From: Holothuria scabra
Taxonomy: Eukaryota; Echinodermata; Holothuroidea; Aspidochirotida; Holothuriidae
Direction: 5' to 3'
NCBI GenBank assembly: GCA_037179385.1
Contig: CM074185.1
Coordinates: forward strand, 9,295,371-9,359,370
DNA length: 64,000 nucleotides
Shown: positions 27,601 through 39,600 of the stretch, piece after piece
How positions within the stretch are numbered: position 1 is the first letter of the stretch
How the letters are laid out: the number at the start of each line of letters is the position of its first letter
Notes under the pieces: model-generated
What the model saw: only the letters and a program-made list of their open reading frames with translations
The model's database searches: none
What the model was told of the DNA's origin: nothing
Position numbers and translations under genes: made by a program

Positions 27601-30600
27601 CTAATGGTCTACTTGACTAGCTGCGCAGATTCATCAAGGCTCGTGGGGCCCCCCACCACTAATGGTCTACTTGACTAGCTGCTCAGGTTCATCAAGGCTA
27701 GTGGGTCTCCCACTAATGGTCTACTTCACTAGTTGTTCAGATTCATCAAGGCTAGTGGGCCCCCCACTAATGGTCTACTTCACTAGCGGCTCAGATTCAT
27801 CAAGGCTAGTGGGCCCCCCACTAATGATCTACTTAAGTGGCAGCTCAGATTCATCAAGGCTGGTGGGCCCCCACTTATGGTCTACTTCACTAGCTGCTCA
27901 GATTCATCAAGGCTAGTGGGCCCCCACTAAAGCTTTACTTCACTAGCTGCACAGATTCACCTATAGCAATGACAGCTTTGGATTCATAAGGTGATGGTTC
28001 TGCTGTTATAAAACAAACACATTAACATCATGATCTATAGGTACAAGTGTTCATAAAAGAATAAACTACTAGCTAGCGATATATAAAGTCTTTTCATTAC
28101 CTTGGAAGTGTTGCCAGAAATAATCCCTGCACTACACTATATGCAGAATACAAATATGTGCAATACATTTGTTTTGGCTCTAATACCTTGTTGTCATAGG
28201 ACGGGGGTGAGTGACAGATGTGACATGTCACCCAACAGAACCGTATTTTGAAATATTTTGTCAGACATAAGTAAGACTTAGCTTTCCTCACTTTTCTGTT
28301 ACTACTAGCCAAACTTTTGTGGTAAAGAGTAATACTGACAGTCTAAATCAATACTACAGTGCTGAAACCTGAACCTCTGCCTTGTATTCCAGAGGGACAA
28401 AAACTTTAGTCAGAGCCGAAGTTCTGACTTTAATGTAAGCTTCCTGTATAAGTTAAGGTTTATTTACCAGAGGTTAAATATTCTGATGTTTCACTCACCG
28501 TAAAAAGGAACTGAGGTGTAATACGGACATGTGTTACTTGCTGTACTTTGCTGATGTACAGTAAAATTTTATACTGTTGAGAAAATGTAATAAAAAAATA
28601 AATAAATAAATGATATCTATTTACTTTTGCTTCATTGTTTCCTCTGCATTTTCCAAGAAGAACAGCATGACGCTAGAAGGGAATAGCAAGTTTTAGCCAT
28701 CTCAAGCTGGCAACTAATAATCCAGAATCTATTAGAGAACTTCCAATTCAGGTATCTTGAGATAAAGTTAAAGGTGTTTGCCTCCTTCAAAGACTATTTG
28801 CTCAGTAGAGCATCAAGGCTGGTTTAAATGGGGTTAATTGCAGCAATAACAGAGGCAAGCTTCACCCGAGAAAACGCCTTTTTCTCGGGTAACATTGGCT
28901 AAAACTTCCTATTCAATTCTAGCAGCATGTAAAGGAAGAACTGTGTCAGGATGAATACAGTTTACTTTGTTAACATAGGACAAAGGCACCTAAGAAGTCT
29001 AACAGACTATGGTGGCACACCAACTTTAGTGAAGGTGCCCAACTTAGGAGTGAAAACAGACAGAACAAAGAAAATTTTAAATACGAAGAAAATTATGATG
29101 TTATTTTCATCTACTGGCACAGGCTATTGTTGCTTCATAGCCACACAAAATACTATATATAAAATATGTCAGCACAATTTCTAAGCCATATATAGTTCTA
29201 GTTTTACTATACTTTACCAGGTGGCTACTTTAGAGGTAAGAGGTATAGTAACTGACAGTTTTGAGCATATATATTATTTATATTTTTGACTGTGAGAACC
29301 CAGGAATTAACTGATAGTTCCAGGCCTACCTGGCTAGTGCTAATCACGAACTCCGTTCAATGTTTAATAAAAAATATAATACTATATTAGTATATTAAGG
29401 TACCTGACCTCTGTATTTCCTTTTACTTCACTGTATAGGCAGCAGTCAAGGTTAAAATGTGTTGCAGACAGTAGGTAAAAATTCCCGACTATCACCAAAT
29501 ATTTAGTGTGATTCCAGTTGTAATGCATTTCAGTTAAAGATATAATGAAGTAATACAAACATTGGTTTTGCCTGACCACACATGGCACTAGAGTGTAGTT
29601 GGTATCACAGAGAGTCAATTATGTATGTGAACTAAGGAAAGCTAAAGACCAGGTCACACTAAAGTGATATCAGATCGGATTTGCTCTGATTTTTGGAAGT
29701 TTTAATTTTATACCCATTATTCTGTGATGTCACATCTGCAGACTGCTTTTATTGGATATGTGTAGTTTAAGCTGTTTGTCGATGTGATGTCATGCAATAA
29801 ATAGTTTACAGTTCATTTCTGGAGTCCTCTCATACCGATCATATATTTGCAAAATATGGCAAATTTTTGGTTCTTTCCGACAATGGATGGAGGAGATTTT
29901 AACTAAAACTGACAGAAATGGGATAGTAATCCGATCCGGTAGTGCGGTAGTGTGACCTGGTCTTAAACCCAACCGTCTAATTTTTTTCAGTACACTACAC
30001 TACAATACAATATGACAACTTTGAAATGCGAAAGAGATTGCTTGGGTGACTAAAAAAAGACTGTTTTTATGCAACATCTTGTTCAATGTTGCAATGTTCA
30101 CCATGGCCATCACAACATAGGTCAAATACCTACACAGAGTTCAATGTCAACTTTTTTGTAATCTAGAAGTCCTGGAAATGTTAAATTATAGCTCATATAA
30201 ATAACACTGTTAGTAAGGATTATGCATCATGTTATTTCCTTTGTGAAAGTTTGTGTTTAATGAAAAGCGAGGGACATTCAACAAAATAATCACAACATGA
30301 GTTGCCTCTTTATCCTATGGGACTCTGCAATATTCCTGATGATAAGGAAGGTGGAGACAGCAATGGCACACTGACTGCTACAGTAATGATAATAATTGGG
30401 AAAGTTAAAGCTGTCAGCTATATGATGATTTACAGCACAATTTCTAACCAATTAGTTTAATTCAGGCCATACTGCCTTTTTCCAGTTGTGGTTTACTGGC
30501 TCCTTTTCCCCCTTTTCATTTACTATGCTGAGCACCAAGAGCAATGGCAGTAGGTTTTGCTTTGAAAGTCTTTGGTATGACCTGGCCAGGACTCAAACTC

Positions 30601-33600
30601 CAGATAGCCTTACTGAAAGTTGAATGCTCTAACCACTTGACCATGCAGTCAGTGTGATAATTGGGATGGGAGTACGACTCTTGAATTTCTTTGATGAAAA
30701 TAATATTCTTAGCACAAACCAATTTGGTTTTCACCCTGGAAGAAACTGTGAACTAATGCTATCCAAAGTTCACCATCTTATTTCTTCTTCACTGGATTCT
30801 TCTTCTTGTAACCTTGTGGATGCTGTTTTCCTTGACTTCAGCTCTGCATTTGACAGAGTTTCTCATAATAAACTTATTTCAAAGCTTCACAAGTTGGGGA
30901 TTAGAGGTAAAATACTCTTCTGGATACAGGACTTCCTTTGGATGCGCCAGCAAAGAGTGGTCATTCAAGGGGCATCTTCTGATTGGACAAGTAACTTTAG
31001 TGGAGTGCCACAGGGATCCGTTTTAGGCCCTACACTGTTTCTTACTTTTGTTAGTGGCATTTCCTGTGGCCTCTCCTCAACAATATTTCAATTTGCAGAT
31101 GACCACACTATTATCAGACCTATCACATGCCAAGGGGAAAGGATATTTTAAAGAATGACTTGAACACTGTTTTTCAGTGGTCTGTTGATAATGAACTTCC
31201 TTTAAATGCTTCTAAATGTGCCATCATGCATATCTCTAGGTGTAAACCTAACAACATTGTCTTTCATGATTATTTTCTGGGAAGCAATCCTCTTACTGCT
31301 ACTGAAAATTATCAACTCCTAGGAGTTCTCTTTTGCAGCAATTTTTCTTTCACCAATCATATTGATCATATTTGTAAATCTGCCTCTAGACTGGTAGGAT
31401 TTGTTTCTTGTTGTACAAACGGGATGCCTCATGACTCTTTCTTACTTTTATACAAAACTCTTGTCTTACCTGTGCTACTGTATTGTGGTTCTATTTGGCA
31501 TCCTCTTAATGTTTGTCATTTAGATCGCATAGATGCTGTCCAAAGGAGGGCAACCAGAATTTTGTATTAAAGGAAATTTCCGAATGACTTGGTGTCTTAC
31601 GAAAACAGACTAAAGTTTTTTAATATTATCAGTATCAAGCACAACTTTGCTTTACAGAGGCTTGCTCTTGGTCATAAAGTTGTTCATGGGCATAGTCTAG
31701 CAGATTTTAATGAGTTTATTAGACCTAGCATTCATGCACCTGGAAGGCTTCTTCGTTGGACTGCTAAGACTCAAGCTTTCTTTAATTCCCCTTATGTTCA
31801 CTTCGCAAGACTTTGGAATGATCTTCCTTTGGAATTGCAGGAAATTACATCTGTAAATAGCTTTCGTAAAAGACTGTCTGATCATTATATATCTACTTAC
31901 CAGGTCTTCCTAAGCTAGGGTAAGGGGTGCACTTACTTCTCAGTGAGTGTTTCAGATCTCTGGTCTATACCACTTACCTGGTACTTTCACTTTGTTTGTA
32001 CCAAATGTGTAATGTAATGTAATGTAATGTAATGTAATGTAATGTAATGTACAAGAGCGGCATGTAATAATACTTACATCACTGGCCGAGTGGTTTCCCA
32101 GTATTGCAGCTCCCAGTTTACCATGCTTGATGTAGGTGCCATTAGAACTAATAATGAAGAAGAACAGTAAAACAAGCTTTTAATTATTGCTTTGCTATTG
32201 TATGTGTCTTAAGGAAACATAGTGGGGAGGGGAAAAATTAGGAGAAAAGTCACGATACTGTAAGCATGTCAATATTGATAAAGAAAATACTTTCAGGAGG
32301 AGTCTGCATGTCAGACTGTTCCATGCACAAGAGAGAAACAGAAGTTTTGGCAACAAGTTTCCCAGCTGCATAAAGTGTTTTACCAAACTATGTGACACAA
32401 CAGAAGTGTTGGAACTTTAGTCGTACCAAAATCACCCTCAACTAGAAGAGACTTTAACCCTTTTTCTACTGAAGAGGAGGGGGGGTGAGGTTGGGGCCCA
32501 TCCCTCTATACTGAACTTTTTTATTACATTCTGTATACACAGTGAGTATGTACCATTCTGTGAATTATAAGTTCTGCGCTAGAATTGCCAACTTTTGCAA
32601 ATTACCAACAGAATCATATTCTGAAGAAAAATTTTTATTTTTTCATCCCCCAAATACATGTTGATATCTTCATCACCATGGTCCAAACTACCTTAGTTAT
32701 GTATTCAGAATTGCACTTGCTTCACACAGATAACTCATAGATCCCCTAGTTTTATCTTTGTGTAAAGACCACCATATACTCGATTCTATTACATCCCAAG
32801 AGAGTGCTCATATTTATGAAATCTTCTCTTGAAACATATTTCATACTCAAAACATGATTACACCCTGTAGATTTATATGGAGCTACTCTAGATCCAAACA
32901 TTGCATAAGCCTACATAACAATGGTAAAGTAGGGTTTGCAGCAAAGCCATGTGAAATAAAAGGTTGAAAGGGAAATATTGCATTTAAAATGCACCAACAC
33001 AGCATTAAAAGTAAATAGCTCTAGTCACTTTGAAACATTACATCTCAGCAATGAATCCCAGCAATAGTGTCATCTCCTCAAGATATTATGCACAAGAAGA
33101 GTTACTGAAGTTGCATCTTTTGAAATGTTGAAAGTTTGGGGGAACAAATTATTCTTGAGCGACAAAAAACTGAATTTCTCTCTGAAGGAAAATTATTTCT
33201 TGAAAAGAATGCTACCGCACTGCCTTACTTGTAATTATTTATCATTCTTTGCCAATAAATATTGGTTTAAAAAGGATGAAATTTCCTTGGAAAACAAATG
33301 CAATATTTGCCTTTAAGTAATACAACAAATACATACATGTACACAGTATGGTACACATGTAAAATATCCTGCACATCAAAAGGGGTTTCATACCACACAG
33401 AAGTTGACCAAACGGGAGAATGTCTATAGTCCCCCGTCTCAATAGTCCCCTGTGTCAATAGTCTCCCATCTCATTGGTCCCCTGTGTCATTGTTCCCCGT
33501 GTCATTGGTCCCCTACACCCTAAACCCTAACCCAGGGGACTAATGAGAAGGGGGACCAATAAGACGAGGGGCCCAATAAGACAGGGGACCAAGTAGACAA

Positions 33601-36600
33601 AATGCTAAGAGGGGGGACCAATGAGACGGGGACTAATGTGATGAATAACGCTGAATGGGGGACCAATGAGACAGGAACCAATGAGACAGGGGACTATAGA
33701 GCTGACCCTGACTAAACATTGACACTTATTACTGCGTACAGTACAGGAAAGTAGTGGAAGTGGTACTTACAATCTGTATGCATGAACTGCTACTGCTTGT
33801 AAGAGGGAGGATTTACTGGCTGCCGAGGACGAATCTGTGAGGGTGTTAAATGAACAACATTGGTTGAAGTTTGTGATGATAATTAAAAAGTACATTATGC
33901 TAAATTTATATTTTCAGCATAACATAATCTGAGCTTTTTCTAATAAACTGTAGTTAAATGCACTTAATCAAACTTTCTGTTCTGGTCTGATTGCTAATGA
34001 ACTTAGCCAACATGAAAGTTAATATTTTAACTGAGAATAGAAGCTCAGGTCTTTAATATAATTGCCTTGGTCCTTAGTTTACTATGATTTAGACTTTCCT
34101 GATTTCACTTTGCAATCACTGAGAGTGACAAAGACCCCTAAATGAAAAGACTAAGGATGAGGAGAGAAAAATAGAAAAGACAAAATGGAAAAGTAAACTT
34201 TGGTGTCCACTAACAGGGCAGAAAATACAGACATGTCTATAACATAACTAAGGGTTGCCTAGAACTCAGTAACATTGCTTTGTAAAAATGTTACAGAGCT
34301 ATAAGCACATCACAATATACAAAATTGCTTTACTGTGCATGACTGAATAGTGTTGCATTTGAAACATGGAAAGGTTGGGTAAACTTTACATAATATGTGC
34401 AGCAAATTTATGAATTGTATAAATCATTTCATGAACTGTATCAAAAGATTGCATGTTCAATTCAATAATGGAACAATATTTTTCTACAGCTCTACTGTAA
34501 GTATATTACGGTCAATGAGAGTGAAAATTTTCAGTACATATGTCAAATACAACTATTTCAAGTTTAGAGGCAAAATGTACTAAAACCATCTTGACAAGCT
34601 ACAGGTCTTCATAATGTATCCATTCATTATTACAGTTTAATTACTGTACAGTACCTAATGATAAGTTTAAAATTAATGAAATAGTTTTACCCTTAATATA
34701 AAATAAACCTTCGAAGATATTGATAAGAGGACTACAAAACTTGGAAGATATATTGAACAGTACCCATGTGAGGATTTATCAAAATTTAATGTGATTTTGT
34801 GCAAGGTTCTCACATTTTGAAGTTCTGAGATTCAGGACTATTTACAAATTTTTTAAATACAAATATAAAATACTGTAGAAAGAGTATACGATAAAAAAAT
34901 GGATACATCATAGCAGAAACAGCAGCTCAGGAAACTCGAAAAATATTGTACAAGAGGTGATGATATTGAAATTGAAATTGACTTATCATTCCTTTCAAAA
35001 TAAATTATTGTTTTTTTCTGTCACCTTTGCTACTCTTTTTGGGTTGCTTAGGAGCTGTGAAGGTTAATGATTCATTTCCACCTTGGTTGCTGGCTTTGTC
35101 CATCCCAAATAGGGAGCTCAGCTTGGACCTAAAAGAAAAGAGAGAGAAACCGAAATAATTTCAAACTAATACCTTCTACAAAACACAAGTTCTACTGGAA
35201 AACAGATCATAAACTACATTGATCAAGTGTTTTATCAGTGATAAAAGTGACTACATCCACACACTGTGAAGGCTGTGTGAATAGGAAAATTATTTTGGGG
35301 GCGATGGGCACTGTTTAACAACAAATTTTCCAACTGGCTGACGATAGCCCCTATCCTTTACTAATCCCTTACCGTAACAAAGAATACAGCTGATACAATA
35401 CAATGGCAACAGCCAATCAAGAAACACCTTGTTAAACAGTGTGCATCTACCCCTTATTCTTGCTAAAGATAATTGAGTGGAGACAGTAAAACAGCATGAC
35501 ATAATTAGCAACCAATTGTGTGACTCAGAAATGCAGAACGTGCTTATAATTTTTTCTTAACCACTGTACAGTGCAATACATAGCACCGGTAACTGTGTGT
35601 CCAAATGCTACTATACTGTATGGACAGTTGGAAGCCACTGATGATATGTTAAAGTACCCGACACTTGTGCTCATTTACGTCATTCCTACACATTCTGAAT
35701 GAAAAAAGTCCATGACTTTCCATGACTTTCAAGGATGTTGACCTGGGTATTTCCAGGGGCCTGTTCCACAAAGAGTTACGCACGATCTTAAGTTTGATTT
35801 ACTGTTGGCTTAAGTATGGTGAATCAAACTTAAGATTGTGCGTAACTCTTTGTGGAATGGCCCACTGGACCTTAAAAACAGTCAAAATAAAGTAACTGAA
35901 CTTTTAGACAATTGGAGCAATAAGTCTCTGTGGACAGTACTTCCTTAAATTCACTGACATTTCCAAAGCATTTAGAACTAGAAAGCCAAAAGGCTTAGTG
36001 ATTCCTTGCCATATGATATATTGTAAGAATGAACATGGATGCCAGGCTTGGGGTAATCGTAATCAGTGATCGTAATCGATTGCTATCGATTACACATTTT
36101 GAAGTAGTTGTAATCGCAATTGATTACTTTTGTGAAAATCGCAAAGTACTTGCAATCGTAATCACAATCGTGGTTTCTTTTCTGATTACATTGAAGTTGA
36201 ATTGAACAAAGAAGTAAAGTTACTAAACAATTTTTTCAGTGCTTGGTTCTTCTGCTGGAATGACAAAATTTAATTGTCCCTCTTTCCTGGATGTTCCAGC
36301 TTAAAATGAGTGAGAAGTGCATGGGTTCAATAATCTCTACAGTACTTTGGGAGGACTTGGTTCTGTCCAGGCTTATCTAGAGCAATGTCCATGGCCTTTT
36401 TTCCAGTAATGGGCAGGAACTTGTGGGCTCTGGATTGTTTTGCCTACTACATTGTTTTATGTGGAATGAAAATGTAATCACAATTGCAATCATGATTACA
36501 TTGCAATGTAATCGCAATCGTAATCAATTACTTTCAATTTTAGTTGTAATCGTAATCATAATCGCAATCGTAAAATATGAAGTAATCGCAATCATAATCG

Positions 36601-39600
36601 ATTACATTGAGATATAATCGCCCCAAGCCTGATGGATGCCCACATGACAAGCATGAGATCCCTCGCAAATACTGAGGTATACTACTGTAGTAAGGTCAAA
36701 ACCTTTTGACATCATGTGACCCAAAATGACCTTTCACACTCACTTAAAACAATAGGGAGCAACTACCTAAAAAGACCATCAACCTGCTAAATATGAGCAA
36801 TTAACAAACTGAGTATGAGATCCTCCCACAGTTCAATAACCACATAAAATGTCATGTCTTCAAGGTTTTGCCCTTTTGTGACCCCAACCTTTTACCTCCA
36901 CAAACGAGAAATCTCTCACGCAGTTATGATGCTGGTAAACTATGTTGTCCATTAACTTGATAAAGAGATATTTTTGAAACATGCTCCTTTAAATCAAAAT
37001 TTTGGGTATTGAGGAGCTCCCTATAAAATGATGTCTCTTTGATCCAAAAAGTTGACTGCATTGAGGTTAGTGTTACAACAAGCCCTAGTCCTAACAGTCA
37101 TCCATAAATTGTAACATACAGTAGAGACATCTCAACAGAAAGGTGTAACCTTGGCTATTAGAGGTGGTCCTTTTGTATTTGTTTTTTGGTGTAATGCCCT
37201 TCCCAATGACTATGATATCCTTGAAAATTAACAAAAATGGGAACCCTAATAATCCAGAAATTAACAAGATTTGTAATTTGCCTTAAATTGTCTGCTTGTA
37301 GGAACACCACATAACAGTGTACAAGTCAAGTGTCCTTTGTTTGATACACAGTAGATACTATTATGCTAGGTTTGATTACCTGAACTACAGTACTTTCTGA
37401 AAAACAAGCCTTACTGAGAGGGCTAAATATGTGTCACACACTATCTCCAGACAGGTAGGAAATGGTTAAAGCCATTGAGCTGTATGATTCAATCAGAAAA
37501 CCCCTCAGGACACTGTGGCAGTCAAATGTGATGAATTAGGTATTAAAGATAACAGTGACCAGCAATTTTCACAGACTCTGGTGGGTCAGTTACAATTTGA
37601 TTCATTTAATTAGGCAATATCAGTTCAAGCATGCTCAGGGGTATTTGATCCAAATGATCAGTTATTTAGTTCTATTTATAAAAACTAATTACCCGTGGTG
37701 TATTTAATTATGTAGTTCCCACTTCCGTGTCCTTATGAGGACAGTGGCACAAGGTTTGTCTGTAACTTTTAACAATCTTTGATACTTAATTTAATGTTAT
37801 CTTCATATTTTCTTTAGGGTTATGGAAGAAACAATGCTTGTATGTTTTAAAAGAAATTTTGGGCATAATATAGAGCACTTGATCTGTTCAAAGGTTACAC
37901 TTATGAAGTTCACCACTGAACAATCCTCTGCTTTATAGCGTGGAAGCTTTCTCCAATATGTTCAGACTATGTCCCCAAATAACCCTCATACAGCCTTTGT
38001 TTAACTCACATATTTCATGAAATCTATAGGCCGAGATACTAATACTAAAGCTTACCAAATGCATCTTACATTACCCATGCAATTAAAAACTCTTCACCCT
38101 ATGCACTAATGAATATTAACCCTAACAGTTACCCTTTTTGAGATATAGTATGTGCAAGGTTTAACCTCTGATGACCCTAAATGACCTTTGACCTCCAGTA
38201 AAAACAATAGGGAACATCTACTTAATATGGAAAATCCACATGCTAAGTATGAGATTCCTCACAGTAACCCTTCTTGAGATAAACTGTTTACAAAGTTTTG
38301 ATGTTTTTGCCTCTGGTGACCCCAGATGACCTTTGACCTCCACCAAAAACAATAGGGATCATCTACTTAATATGGACAATCCACATGCTACGTATAAGAG
38401 CCCTCACAGTTACATTTCTTGAGATACAGTCTTTACAAGGTCTTGACCTTTTTACCTCTGGTGACCCCAAATGACCTTTGACTTCCACCAAAAACAATAG
38501 GGATCATCTACTCAATATGGCCAATCTGCATGGTAAGTATAAGGTCACTCACATTTTTCCTTCTGGAGATATCATGTTTACAAGCAATTTCCAAGGTATT
38601 TACAAATTGACCCCTGGTGACCCCAAATGAGTTGACCTCCACCAAAAATAATAGGGACCTTCTACTCAATGTGGGCAATCTACATGCCAAGTTTGAGATC
38701 TCTCAGAGTTACCCTTCTTGAGATATCGTGTTTACAAGCTGGCGTCACACACACACATACACACACACACACACACACGACATCACCATTGCATATAGAT
38801 TCCTTCCCTGCCTTCGGCAAGGAATCAAAAACTGCTCCTATTCCCTGACTTTCCAGGCCTAGATATTCAAATTGTAGTTTTGCCTGACATTTTAGGATTT
38901 CCAGGACCTGAAGGATCCCTGTTCAATGTAAATGTCACTTTAAATGCCATCATCATTATTTCTATTTTTATAAAATCTAACAGACACAATCTGGTATGCT
39001 AACAGTATGTACAGTACCTCAAAAACTGATGCAAAATGGAGATCACGAACAGATTTCACTAACACTTAGTGATCATGGCTAACGCCGAAATCAATCGCTT
39101 AATCTTAAATCGATCGCAATGTAATGATTTCTCTAAACGTTAGCGATCAGTCTTTCATCTCTAAGTTGACTTGTTTGCAATAGCTTTAGCCAAAACCCCA
39201 AATTTATTGCTATCGCTACTAGCGATTATTTCTAGTTAACGATTGACTTAGCCATGATCGCTTAAATTATTGTTAGTGAAATCGGTCCGTTTCTTTGACC
39301 TTTTGTTTAACAAAGTTAAAACAATTTCTCAAGCACCTGCAGCTACTACTGATGCTTCATACACACACTGGCAGTATTCCAAGTATTTCTTGTACGTACA
39401 CGTGTACTTTGAATGTACTTTTCATTCTGCCTTAGTATTCTGTAGCTGATCTTGACTAATTACTTTAGCTAATGCAGATTTCTCAACAATCCTTCCTTCG
39501 TAATTCCACAAGCCCTGATAATTATCTTCTAATCCCCCTGGCTATATTCTGGGAGTGTCACTACAGAAAATACTGTACTAGAGTTCTACTATATCAGCTC

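Larger units (their letters stand above)
26351..28498 (-). other. Intron 5 of FKBP15
   Basis: Holds a family G repeat (26395-26600), a family F repeat (27062-27318) and a 54-bp minisatellite (27585-27960). Confidence 0.6.
30660..32050 (+). mobile_element. 5'-truncated LINE with (AATGT)n tail
   Basis: A non-LTR retrotransposon remnant, opposite in strand to FKBP15. It keeps most of the reverse transcriptase and the C-terminal region, then about 90 bp of 3' untranslated sequence and eight perfect AATGT units (32011-32050). The endonuclease and ORF1 regions are missing. Composition of the RT suggests the CR1/L2/Jockey group; I cannot place it more closely. Confidence 0.88.
28574..32077 (-). other. 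Intron 4 of FKBP15
   Basis: Carries a Harbinger-like MITE (29646-29963), a SINE (30432-30652) and a LINE remnant on the opposite strand (30660-32050). 28574-29640 shows nothing recognisable. Confidence 0.65.
32148..33770 (-). other. Intron 3 of FKBP15
   Basis: Contains family B copy 4 (32454-32965) and the palindromic family G minisatellite (33420-33705). Nothing else recognised. Confidence 0.6.
35978..38830. repeat. Large repeat family E, copy 2, with nested hAT-like element
   Basis: Left end has the hairpin GCCAAAAGGC and then GTGATTCCTTGCC; right end has GGCAAGGAATCAAAAA. This matches the ends of the 23850-25310 copy. Tandem units of about 145 bp between 38110 and 38740 contain TGGTGACCCCAAATGACCTT and CCACCAAAAACAATAGGGA, and a CA run follows (38745-38778). 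A hAT-like element interrupts it at 36043-36631. Confidence 0.6.

Noticed and set aside
27662..27916. 84-codon repetitive open frame
   Set aside because: It is a 54-bp minisatellite whose unit length happens to keep the frame open; no start context or homology.
33518..33533. Interstitial telomere sequence
   Set aside because: Only about two CCCTAA-like units (not the TTAGGG repeat in series), sitting at the centre of a dispersed palindromic repeat.
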